Assembly: GCF_020640915.1 (NCBI RefSeq)
Contig: NZ_JADWDC010000008.1
Coordinates: 1-64,000, forward strand
Direction: 5' to 3'
Length of the DNA: 64,000 nt
Source of the DNA: Waterburya agarophytonicola KI4
GTDB taxonomy: Bacteria; Cyanobacteriota; Cyanobacteriia; Cyanobacteriales; Xenococcaceae
The translations under genes were made by a program, and so were the position numbers. Shown here piece by piece: positions 33,851 to 41,501 of this stretch. The notes under the pieces were generated by a model. That model did not search any database, had not been told where the DNA came from, and was given only the letters and a program-made list of their open reading frames with translations. How positions within the stretch are numbered: position 1 is the stretch's first letter; each line of letters begins with the position of its first letter.

Positions 33851-35182
33851 TTATTGCAATTGTTTTAATTTCTTTTGGGCAAACCCCATCAGACTCAAAG
33901 AGTCTTGATAAACAGTGGTACGAGGTTTAATTTTCTCTAATTGGTTGATGATGGTGAGTATTTCCCTCGCAGTGCGATCGCGATTGTAGGGATCTACCGA
34001 TTTGGGTAAGTTGGCGATCGCATTTTGAGCAGATTCATAAGCTCGTTGAGAATATTCTTCTTCTTGCAGACGAATACGCATCTCGCCCAATTCTGCTTCG
34101 TAATTAGCAAGCAAAGTTTGAGCTTCTAAGTAACCCCCATCTTCTAAAGGTACTCTTTCTAAACTAGCGATCGCTCTTTCTAAAAGTTTAATACATTGTT
34201 GCCAGCGATGGGCAGAGTGAGACAATTCAGGACAACTACTATTAGCCTGGGTATAAAATTGTTCGGCTACGGCAATAATAGTATTCGTACGTTGATTTCC
34301 TGCTATCAAACCAGATACCTGACGAAAATCTCTTCTATAAGCCTCATAAGCTGCGTCTGCTTGTTTTTTGGCTACAGTACTTTGGGGGAGTCGCTCCAGT
34401 TTATCAATTCCAGCTTGCCAAGCTGCGATCGCTTGTTGCTTGCTGAGAGTATCTTCCGACTTTCGATAATTGTCTTTTGCCTGTTGAATTTCTGTTTGTG
34501 CTTGTTCTAGTTTCTCAAAGGCATTGACTTCTTGAAAAATTTTGGCATCCATTCGTCCTACTTTTGCCCTTGCTGCTTCAAATTCGTCAAACGTAAACTT
34601 CCAACCAAAACTAAAAAAAGTACGATACATCTGAGGCTCATAACCCAAAAACCAAACAGGTAAGGCATCCAAATGTTTTTGCGCTTGTTTAACTTTTTCT
34701 TGTCCCAGATTGATATCTGCCAAACTAGTAGCTTGATTGACTAATTGGTCTGCTTGTTCTACTCTAGCGATCGCACTGCGATAGTTACGATCCATTCTTA
34801 GATAACTTGGTAGAAGGATTAATGGAGCAGTTTTGGCTAGAGGGCGACGAATCATGGGATAGGGTAAGTTAAGCAACCAGACTAATCCAGCCAATCCACC
34901 CCAGCCGATAGCTATTTTGGGTAATAGCCACAGTTTACTTGGGGGACGATTAACTTTAATCGCTTTGTGAATAACTTTCGGATTAAAATCGGGAAACAGA
35001 TCGCCAATTAAAGATTTTAATTCTGCTTCAGTAACGGGTTTCCCCGTGATCGAACTTAACTTGTCGAGTCGCTTTAAAGCAATTTTCTGGGATACCTCTC
35101 CCGCATATTTATCTTTCACTGCTGCCTTATTGATTTCAGCAACAAGAATTTTATAGGCTTTATGATTCAGACGTAATGACAT
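33851..35182 (-). CDS. Conserved cyanobacterial membrane protein with coiled coils
   Basis: A 443-residue protein. Residues 1-80 form a small helical cytosolic domain, a membrane segment lies at about 88-108 (LPKIAIGWGGLAGLVWLLNL), and the remaining 300 residues are a series of helical hairpins with Gln, Ala and Leu heptads (for example QAQTEIQQAKDNYRK). The C-terminal pattern resembles tetratricopeptide or spectrin-like repeats. I recognise it only as a conserved cyanobacterial protein of unknown function, possibly part of an envelope or transport complex. No catalytic motif is visible. It follows a gap of 118 bases and is transcribed alone. Confidence 0.65.
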   Translation of the reverse strand: MSLRLNHKAYKILVAEINKAAVKDKYAGEVSQKIALKRLDKLSSITGKPVTEAELKSLIGDLFPDFNPKVIHKAIKVNRPPSKLWLLPKIAIGWGGLAGLVWLLNLPYPMIRRPLAKTAPLILLPSYLRMDRNYRSAIARVEQADQLVNQATSLADINLGQEKVKQAQKHLDALPVWFLGYEPQMYRTFFSFGWKFTFDEFEAARAKVGRMDAKIFQEVNAFEKLEQAQTEIQQAKDNYRKSEDTLSKQQAIAAWQAGIDKLERLPQSTVAKKQADAAYEAYRRDFRQVSGLIAGNQRTNTIIAVAEQFYTQANSSCPELSHSAHRWQQCIKLLERAIASLERVPLEDGGYLEAQTLLANYEAELGEMRIRLQEEEYSQRAYESAQNAIANLPKSVDPYNRDRTAREILTIINQLEKIKPRTTVYQDSLSLMGFAQKKLKQLQ

Positions 35183-35300
35183 GGAGTAAGACTAAACATG
35201 ATCAACGTAGTTTCTTGTGTTTAGTGTTCCCTGAATATAGATTATTTATTGCCTACCTATCTTAAAATATTTGCGATCGCTGAAAAATAAACAGAAATAA

Positions 35301-35882
35301 CTATAAATGCCCTGTTTTTAACCAAACTTTTGCACCTTTATCCCCTGTATATGCGATCGCCATACTGTTAGCTGGCAGTCGCAACCAAGACTGAGGGCGA
35401 AAATTGTCTTCTCCTTCAATAAAACTTCCCTCTAGTACGAGTAATTCCGCACCATTAGAGGCATCAATAATAACTTCTGTATTGGCAAGCCATGATTCTA
35501 TCCGAACTTCTTCTCGTTCGTCTTTGAATAACGGCTGGATCGAAACTCCCAAGCGATGAAGATCGGCAACGCCAGGTATATCTTGAATATTTATTTTGAT
35601 CTCAGTGCGATCGCTTTGATCGAATTGCCACAGTTTAACAAAAATAACACAACCCTCTTCTGAACCTGGAGTATGCTTAGATTGGGGTGGATTGCGGACA
35701 TAAGATCCTGGAGGATAGTCCCCGTGTTCGTCTTGAAACACACCTTCTAAAACTATAAATTCTTCTCCTCCACCGTGTATGTGAGCGGAAAACTTACTAT
35801 TCGGTGCATAACGCACAATAGAAGTTGCTCTGGCTACTTCATCACCAATGCGATCGAGCATCCTGCGTTCAACTCCCGCCAT
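35301..35882 (-). CDS. ChrR-like bicupin, N-terminally truncated
   Basis: A 193-residue protein with two cupin domains. The first has HIHGGGEEFIVLEG near 33-46, with metal-ligand His and Glu; the second has lost most ligands. This arrangement is that of ChrR-like cupin proteins, related to the zinc anti-sigma factor. The family motif W-x-x-SPM-x-GVERRMLDR starts before the first ATG here: upstream codons still read KWQASP in frame, but no start codon precedes them before an in-frame stop. So the original start seems lost, and translation probably begins at the conserved Met. The divergent neighbour is a TetR fragment that is truncated at the same place. Confidence 0.75.
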   Translation of the reverse strand: MAGVERRMLDRIGDEVARATSIVRYAPNSKFSAHIHGGGEEFIVLEGVFQDEHGDYPPGSYVRNPPQSKHTPGSEEGCVIFVKLWQFDQSDRTEIKINIQDIPGVADLHRLGVSIQPLFKDEREEVRIESWLANTEVIIDASNGAELLVLEGSFIEGEDNFRPQSWLRLPANSMAIAYTGDKGAKVWLKTGHL

Positions 35883-35910
35883 CGGCGATGCTTGCCATTT
35901 TAGGCGATCG

Positions 35911-36246
35911 CAATTAGTAGCATATGTACAATTGTTTCAAGATAACTTAGCGGTCGATAACAAATTTTGTTTGTGTGGAATGCTCGCATCAGAAATTAAT
36001 TCCCTCTCCGATGAAGTCAAGCAAGCAATTCAAGATTTTTTTACCGATAACGAATTATGGCTGAGTCAATCAATTGAGAAAGGAAAAGTCGATGGTAGTT
36101 TAAAAATTACAACTTCCCCCGATCTGATTGCAGCGCAGTTGTTGGCTACCTTAGAAGGTGCAATGCTAATCGCGAGATCGAGGTCAGATAACAGCGTATC
36201 CAAATTTCAACAAGTAGTAGAAGGTGCAATCCAAAATCTTTATTAA
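35911..36246 (+). pseudogene. C-terminal fragment of a TetR-family regulator
   Basis: The frame is open from 35848, but the homologous part begins near 35911: LVAYVQLFQD, FCLCGMLASEINSL, then LLATLEGAMLIARS and the C-terminal helix. These are typical of the ligand-binding C-terminal domain of TetR regulators. The DNA-binding helix-turn-helix that should precede it is missing; the first 21 residues of the open frame are read from the antisense of the cupin gene. So this is a remnant unless another start is used. A HIP1 octamer at 35904-35911 sits at the join. Confidence 0.75.
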
Positions 36247-36331
36247 ATTGGCAAACTAATAACTCTTAACTTTACTGTTGCAATCAATTAAACTACTGCG
36301 ATAATAGATCGATTATGGTTGAGGACAAGCT

Positions 36332-36940
36332 TTGAAAAAGCTAATACAAGACACTGGAGAGATAATATTATCGATCGCCAGTAAAATAATATCGCCTATC
36401 GCCCGTAAAGCTGTACCCATAGCCAGAGCGATCGATCTCATAAATGAATGGATTGGTCGTCTGACCTATTGGCTAGTACTATTAATGGTGGTAGTGGGTG
36501 CGTGGAATGTTATCGGGAGATACATTGGGCGTATTATTGGGATAAATCTTACTTCCAATGCTGCGATCGAAATACAGTGGTATCTGTTTGATGTGGTATT
36601 TTTGTTCGGTGCAGCCTATGCTCTCAAATACAACGATCATGTCAGGGTAGATATTTTTTATAAAGGCTGGAGTCGTCGTCGTCAAGCTCTAGCTAATTTT
36701 TTAGGTAGTATTTTCTTTTTAATTCCCTTTAGCTGTTTAATAATTTACTATTCCTGGGGAACAGTATTAAATTCTTGGAAAATAGGAGAAATGTCTGCTG
36801 ATCCTGGCGGCTTACCGCGCTATCCGATTAAATCTGCGATTATTTTTGCCTTTATCTTATTAATCTTACAAGGAATATCCGAAGCAATTAAAAACTGGAA
36901 TATATATATAGAAACTAGCTCCAGTCAGGAGGAAAGCTAA
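36332..36940 (+). CDS. TRAP transporter small permease (DctQ family)
   Basis: A 202-residue membrane protein with four predicted spans. It matches DctQ-type subunits: LTYWLVLLMVVVGAWNVIGRY near 50, then IEIQWYLFDVVFLFGAAYALKYNDHVRVDI near 85-115, the most conserved part (given as two blocks). The start is TTG (36332), preceded by GAGG about eight bases upstream; no ATG is available in frame. The stop codon abuts the ATG of the large permease, so they are translated together. TRAP systems use ion gradients to import organic acids and other solutes bound by a periplasmic protein, which is absent here. Confidence 0.9.
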   Translation: MKKLIQDTGEIILSIASKIISPIARKAVPIARAIDLINEWIGRLTYWLVLLMVVVGAWNVIGRYIGRIIGINLTSNAAIEIQWYLFDVVFLFGAAYALKYNDHVRVDIFYKGWSRRRQALANFLGSIFFLIPFSCLIIYYSWGTVLNSWKIGEMSADPGGLPRYPIKSAIIFAFILLILQGISEAIKNWNIYIETSSSQEES

Positions 36941-38287
36941 ATGATGAGTTATGACTGGTTAGGAATGGCAATGTTCGCAGGGGCATTAGTCTTATTATCC
37001 GTTGGTTTTCCCGTCGCTTTCTCTTTAGGCGGTGTGGCAATATTATTCGCCCTAATAGGTGCGGCAGTAGGAGACTTTAATTTTGCTTTTTTTAATGCCA
37101 TGCCCAGTCGCATTTTCGGCATCATGGCTAACTATACCCTCTTGGCAATTCCCTATTTCATTTTTCTGGGTTCGATGCTGGAAAAAACTGGCATCGCCGA
37201 AAAGTTATTAGAAACAATGGGTATCCTCTTTGGAAAAGTTAGAGGAGGTTTAGCTTTAGCTGTAGTAATTGTGGGGGCGTTACTAGCTGCATCGACGGGA
37301 GTCGTGGCTGCAACAGTGGTAGCAATGGGTTTAATCTCTTTACCGATCATGCTGCGCTATGGCTACAGTAAGGAATTAGCTGCGGGGGTAATTGTTGCAT
37401 CGGGTACGTTGGGACAGATTATTCCTCCTAGTGTGGTGTTGGTAGTATTGGGAGATCAATTAGGTGTTCCCGTTGGTGATTTATTTATTGGTTCGTTAAT
37501 TCCTGGGTTAATGATGGCAACAGCCTTTGCCCTTCATGTATTGATTGTGGCATTTCTTAATCCCGAAGTTGCCCCCGCTTTGCCTGCTAGCGTCAGGATT
37601 AGCGGAAAAAAGCTTTTAGTTAGAGTCATAACTGTAATGCTTCCTCCATTATTGTTAATTATGGTGGTGTTGGGCAGTATTTTTTTTGGTATCGCCACCC
37701 CGACAGAAGCAGGTGCATTAGGCTCGGTTGGTGCAATTAGTTTAGCTGCGGTTAATCGTCAGTTAAATTGGGCTGCACTGCGGGAAGTGTGCGATGCAAC
37801 TATGCGAATTACTACGATGGTAATGTTTATTTTACTCGGCTCCACGGCATTTAGTTTGGTTTTTAGAGGCTTGGGGGGAGATAGATTTATGGAAAGTCTT
37901 CTGATCGATATTCCAGGGGGAACAATTGGCTTTTTACTAGTCAATATGCTGGTAATCTTTTTCTTGGGTTTCTTTATTGACTTCTTTGAAATTGCCTTTA
38001 TTGTAATTCCTATCTTTGCCCCCGTAGCCCAACAGTTAGGCATAGATTTAGTTTGGTATGGGGTAATTATTGGGGCTAATTTACAAACTTCTTTCTTGAC
38101 TCCACCTTTTGGCTTTGCTCTCTTCTATTTACGAGGCGTAGCACCACCAGAGTTGACAACAGAAGATATCTATCGCGGAGCGATTCCTTTTATTTGCTTG
38201 CAGCTTTTGGTATTGGCTTTGATTATTATTTTTCCTCAAATAGTTAGTTTTTTGCCATCTTTGAGTGCATCCCCAAGGGCGGTTTAA
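36941..38287 (+). CDS. TRAP transporter large permease (DctM family)
   Basis: A 448-residue membrane protein with about 12 spans. Family features are FALIGAAVG, PLFIFLGS-like segments (here IPYFIFLGSMLEKTGIA near 70), and GTLGQIIPPSVVLVVLGDQ near 160 with the conserved IPPS. It forms the translocation core with the DctQ subunit. It begins directly after the small permease. No DctP-type binding protein is in the window, so the substrate cannot be guessed from context; in cyanobacteria related systems have been linked to glutamate or other acids. It is convergent with moaE, five bases apart. Confidence 0.93.
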   Translation: MMSYDWLGMAMFAGALVLLSVGFPVAFSLGGVAILFALIGAAVGDFNFAFFNAMPSRIFGIMANYTLLAIPYFIFLGSMLEKTGIAEKLLETMGILFGKVRGGLALAVVIVGALLAASTGVVAATVVAMGLISLPIMLRYGYSKELAAGVIVASGTLGQIIPPSVVLVVLGDQLGVPVGDLFIGSLIPGLMMATAFALHVLIVAFLNPEVAPALPASVRISGKKLLVRVITVMLPPLLLIMVVLGSIFFGIATPTEAGALGSVGAISLAAVNRQLNWAALREVCDATMRITTMVMFILLGSTAFSLVFRGLGGDRFMESLLIDIPGGTIGFLLVNMLVIFFLGFFIDFFEIAFIVIPIFAPVAQQLGIDLVWYGVIIGANLQTSFLTPPFGFALFYLRGVAPPELTTEDIYRGAIPFICLQLLVLALIIIFPQIVSFLPSLSASPRAV

Positions 38288-38292
38288 TTGTT

Positions 38293-38808
38293 CTAGTTAT
38301 CTTGCTCGCAAGCACCAATAGAAACCCAAGAACCTGAGACTATTTTTTTCCCTGTTTTTTCATCCAGCAGGATATTATACTCTTTTTTCCAAATGGGTGC
38401 ATTGTGTTTTAGATTGTCGATCGCATAGCGACAGGCAGCAAACGCTTCGCCTCGATGGGGACAACCAACTGCTACAATTACACTGATTTCGCCAATTTTG
38501 AGCTTACCGACGCGATGATGAATCACAATACGGTTAACATCCTGCCATTGATTGCGAATCTGAAGGGCAATCGAATTGAAAACGGCGATCGCCATGGGCT
38601 GATATGCCTGATATTCTAAATATTCTACAGCTTTACCACCAGTTTGATTGCGTACCGTACCACTCATTACTACCACTGCACCATTAGCGGGATCGTCAGC
38701 TAGATTATAGGCTTCTGCTATGGATAGAGGCGCGATTGTAATAGCAAAATCATCGCCATGATGGCGATCGCCAGAGGAAGATGTAATAGATGTACTGAGA
38801 TTAGCCAT
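38293..38808 (-). CDS. moaE: Molybdopterin synthase catalytic subunit
   Basis: A 171-residue MoaE, slightly longer than average because of an N-terminal Ser/Thr-rich stretch of about 20 residues. MoaE with thiocarboxylated MoaD inserts sulfur into cyclic pyranopterin monophosphate to make molybdopterin. Signature parts are GAVVVMSGTVRNQTGGK near 45, YLEYQAYQPMA, HRVGKLKIGEISVIVAVG near 105, and KHNAPIWKKE with the catalytic lysines near 145. No other molybdenum cofactor gene is near. The last codons are five bases from the DctM stop. Confidence 0.95.
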   Translation of the reverse strand: MANLSTSITSSSGDRHHGDDFAITIAPLSIAEAYNLADDPANGAVVVMSGTVRNQTGGKAVEYLEYQAYQPMAIAVFNSIALQIRNQWQDVNRIVIHHRVGKLKIGEISVIVAVGCPHRGEAFAACRYAIDNLKHNAPIWKKEYNILLDEKTGKKIVSGSWVSIGACEQDN

Positions 38809-38914
38809 ATTTTATTTTAAAACAAATTAATCTTTATAACTAGATCGAGATATCGGGAAATCTTTCGATGACTGATAAAATAAAAAGTCTGCAATTTTAC
38901 CGAAGGAATCAACC

Positions 38915-40717
38915 ATGCGACTAAACCAGATGCTGTTTGTGACATTGCGAGAAACTCCAGCAGAGGCAGAAATACCCAGCCATCAATTGTTGCTCCGAGG
39001 GGGCTACATTCGTCGTATTGGTAGCGGTATCTATGCTTATATGCCTTTGATGTGGCGAGTGTTACAAAAGGTTTCTAAGATCGTACGAGAAGAAATGAAT
39101 GCAAAGGGAGCGCAAGAGTGCTTGTTACCCCAGTTACAGCCTTCCCAGCTATGGCAAGAGTCAGGGCGTTGGGATACCTATACCAAAGCTGAAGGAATTA
39201 TGTTTTCCCTGACAGATCGGGGAGACAGAGAGTTAGGCTTAGGGCCAACTCATGAAGAGATTATCACAACTATCGCTCGCGAGACAATTCGTTCTTATCG
39301 TCAATTACCTCTTAATTTATATCAAATTCAAACCAAATTCCGCGATGAAATTCGTCCTCGTTTTGGTTTGATGCGCGGTCGAGAATTTATTATGAAAGAT
39401 GCCTATTCTTTTCATACTGATGAGGAGAGTTTAAAACAGACTTATCAAGAGATGGATCGGGCATATCGCAATATTATGACTCGCTGTGGGTTGGAATTTC
39501 GTCCTGTAGATGCAGATTCTGGGGCAATCGGGGGTTCTGGTTCTCAAGAGTTTATGATCCTTGCCGAAGCTGGAGAAGATGAGATTTTATATACCGAAGA
39601 TGGCAAATATGCAGCTAATACAGAAAAAGCTATCTCTCTTCCTCCAGATGTTGAAGAGTCTCCCTTCAATAGTTATGAAAAGATTGCCACTCCCGATACA
39701 GACACTATTGCCAAACTCACAGAGATTTTGAAATGTTCTCCTACAGTAGTTGTCAAAAATGTGCTTTATGAGGTTATTTATGATAGTGGAATGACGGTAT
39801 TGGCATTGATTAATATTCGTGGCGATCGCGATGTTAACGAAACAAAACTTACTAACGAACTTACTAAACTCGCACCCCAATATAAAGCTAAGACAATTAT
39901 TTCTTTAACCGTACCCGATCCAACAGCCCAGAAGAAATGGGCAGCAAAATCTTTACCCTTGGGCTATGTTGCACCCGATCTTGAGGATAATTATATTAGT
40001 GTTGATAAAAATGTAGCCCAGAAATTTCTGAGATTAGTCGATCGCACTGTTGTCGATCTCAAAAACTTTGTTACGGGAGCGAATCAAGTGGGTTATCACG
40101 TCGTGGGGGCAAACTGGGGCGAGAACTTTACCCTACCAGAATTACAGGTAGATATTCAAGAAGCTAAAGCTGGCGATCGCTCTGTTGGCGATCCCAATCA
40201 AACTTTAATCAGTGCCAGGGGTATAGAAGCGGGGCATATCTTCCAACTAGGGACAAAATATTCTGAAGCGATGGGTGCAAATTTTACCAACGAACAAGGT
40301 AAAACAGAACCATTGTGGATGGGTTGCTATGGTATTGGTGTTTCTCGTTTAGCTCAAGCAGCAGTAGAACAATCTTACGATCAAGATGGTATTATTTGGC
40401 CTGTGGCGATCGCACCTTATCATGTAGTTGTGATTGTACCCAATATTGCCGATACCGAGAAAATGGCTGCGGGAGAAAAGCTTTATAAGGAGTTTAAACA
40501 AGCAGGAGTAGAAGTCTTACTTGACGATCGCAAAGAAAGAGCGGGAGTTAAATTCAAGGATAGCGAGTTAGTGGGTATTCCCTATCGAGTAGTGACAGGG
40601 CGTTCTCTTGAGGAGGGTAAAGTGGAAGTGGTCAAACGAGCTACGAAAGAGTCTCAAGATATAGCAATTGAATCAGTAGTAGAAATAATTAAAGGATGGA
40701 TTGAAGAGGAAAGTTAA
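38915..40717 (+). CDS. proS: Prolyl-tRNA synthetase (bacterial type)
   Basis: A 600-residue class II synthetase. The catalytic motifs are visible: motif 1 with [17 protein letters not shown] near 30, motif 2 [21 protein letters not shown] near 140 (cited as two blocks), and motif 3 [10 protein letters not shown] near 475. An editing insertion lies near 230-400. This is the long bacterial type with the INS domain. It charges tRNA-Pro with proline in the cytosol. The start is ATG with GGAATC upstream. The next gene, 100 bases downstream, is the phosphatidylinositol-synthase-like gene. Confidence 0.97.
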   Translation: MRLNQMLFVTLRETPAEAEIPSHQLLLRGGYIRRIGSGIYAYMPLMWRVLQKVSKIVREEMNAKGAQECLLPQLQPSQLWQESGRWDTYTKAEGIMFSLTDRGDRELGLGPTHEEIITTIARETIRSYRQLPLNLYQIQTKFRDEIRPRFGLMRGREFIMKDAYSFHTDEESLKQTYQEMDRAYRNIMTRCGLEFRPVDADSGAIGGSGSQEFMILAEAGEDEILYTEDGKYAANTEKAISLPPDVEESPFNSYEKIATPDTDTIAKLTEILKCSPTVVVKNVLYEVIYDSGMTVLALINIRGDRDVNETKLTNELTKLAPQYKAKTIISLTVPDPTAQKKWAAKSLPLGYVAPDLEDNYISVDKNVAQKFLRLVDRTVVDLKNFVTGANQVGYHVVGANWGENFTLPELQVDIQEAKAGDRSVGDPNQTLISARGIEAGHIFQLGTKYSEAMGANFTNEQGKTEPLWMGCYGIGVSRLAQAAVEQSYDQDGIIWPVAIAPYHVVVIVPNIADTEKMAAGEKLYKEFKQAGVEVLLDDRKERAGVKFKDSELVGIPYRVVTGRSLEEGKVEVVKRATKESQDIAIESVVEIIKGWIEEES

Positions 40718-40816
40718 GTTTAAATATTAAATTAATGGACAATCGATAATGGACAATGGACAATTGTTGAAATCTAGTTTTTATTTAATTAATTCAACTA
40801 ATTCATTGTCCGCCAT

Positions 40817-41467
40817 ATGGCTATTAATAAAGTATTTCTGTTTGTTCCAAATATTATTGGTTATGCTAGGTTTCTTTTTTACCTAATTGCCTTTATTTGC
40901 CATAGTTTAGGTAGTTGGCAATTATGTATTGGTTTTTACGCGTTCGCCTTCATTTTAGATGAATTTGATGGGCGTGCTGCTCGTGCTTATAACCAAAGTA
41001 GTAACTTTGGCGCAGCTTTGGACATGGTGGCAGATCGTTCTGCTACGGCGGGTTTTTGTCTGATTTTGGCGCAGTTATATCCGCAGTATTTATTATTTTT
41101 CATCGGTGCGATCGCTCTCGATATTAGCAGCCATTATTATTTGATTTACGCTACGGGAATGTTGGGACTAGGTAGTCATAAAGATTCATCTGAATGGACA
41201 AATAATGGGCTAATGAGGCTTTATTATGGCAACAAAACTTTCATGGATCTATTAATCTTGGGCAATGAATTATTTTACATTTTGCTATATTTTAATTTTT
41301 ATCTGACTGGCGGGGAGTTCACCATAAATGATTTTAATTTAGATGTATGGCAACTATTATTAATATTTTGCCTACCAATCTATCTTTTAAAACAATCTAC
41401 CAATATTTTACAATTGCAAAGTGCAGCCCAAGAAATAGCCAAAATAGATTTGAATGATCGTCATTAA
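40817..41467 (+). CDS. CDP-alcohol phosphatidyltransferase resembling eukaryotic phosphatidylinositol synthase
   Basis: A 216-residue membrane protein with the complete CDP-alcohol phosphatidyltransferase motif: Asp48, Asp51-Gly52, Ala55-Arg56, Gly65, Asp69 and Asp73. What is striking is its resemblance over the whole length to animal and fungal phosphatidylinositol synthase: FLFVPNIIGYAR at the start, ALDISSHYYLIYA near 103, LGLGSHKDSS near 118, LMRLYYGNKTF near 131, LGNELFYILLY near 148, and a terminal DLNDRH. From memory, human CDIPT has corresponding blocks (FLFVPNLIGYAR, LRIYYTSR, AGNELFYCLLYL). Cyanobacterial PgsA and other bacterial relatives do not share these outer blocks. The likely reaction is CDP-diacylglycerol plus myo-inositol to phosphatidylinositol; substrate is inference. 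Confidence 0.85.
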   Translation: MAINKVFLFVPNIIGYARFLFYLIAFICHSLGSWQLCIGFYAFAFILDEFDGRAARAYNQSSNFGAALDMVADRSATAGFCLILAQLYPQYLLFFIGAIALDISSHYYLIYATGMLGLGSHKDSSEWTNNGLMRLYYGNKTFMDLLILGNELFYILLYFNFYLTGGEFTINDFNLDVWQLLLIFCLPIYLLKQSTNILQLQSAAQEIAKIDLNDRH

Positions 41468-41501
41468 AACAGTCAAATTAATTAAAGATTTACTTGTCAA
41501 C

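Noticed and set aside
36315-36335. Six-codon frame MVEDKL before the TRAP small permease
   Set aside because: Too short, and out of frame with the permease; probably chance, although translational coupling cannot be excluded.
40733-40815. Repeated GGACAAT-type words ahead of the phosphatidylinositol-synthase-like gene
   Set aside because: Three or four short imperfect copies only, with inverted partner CATTGTCC; too short to call a repeat element or operator.
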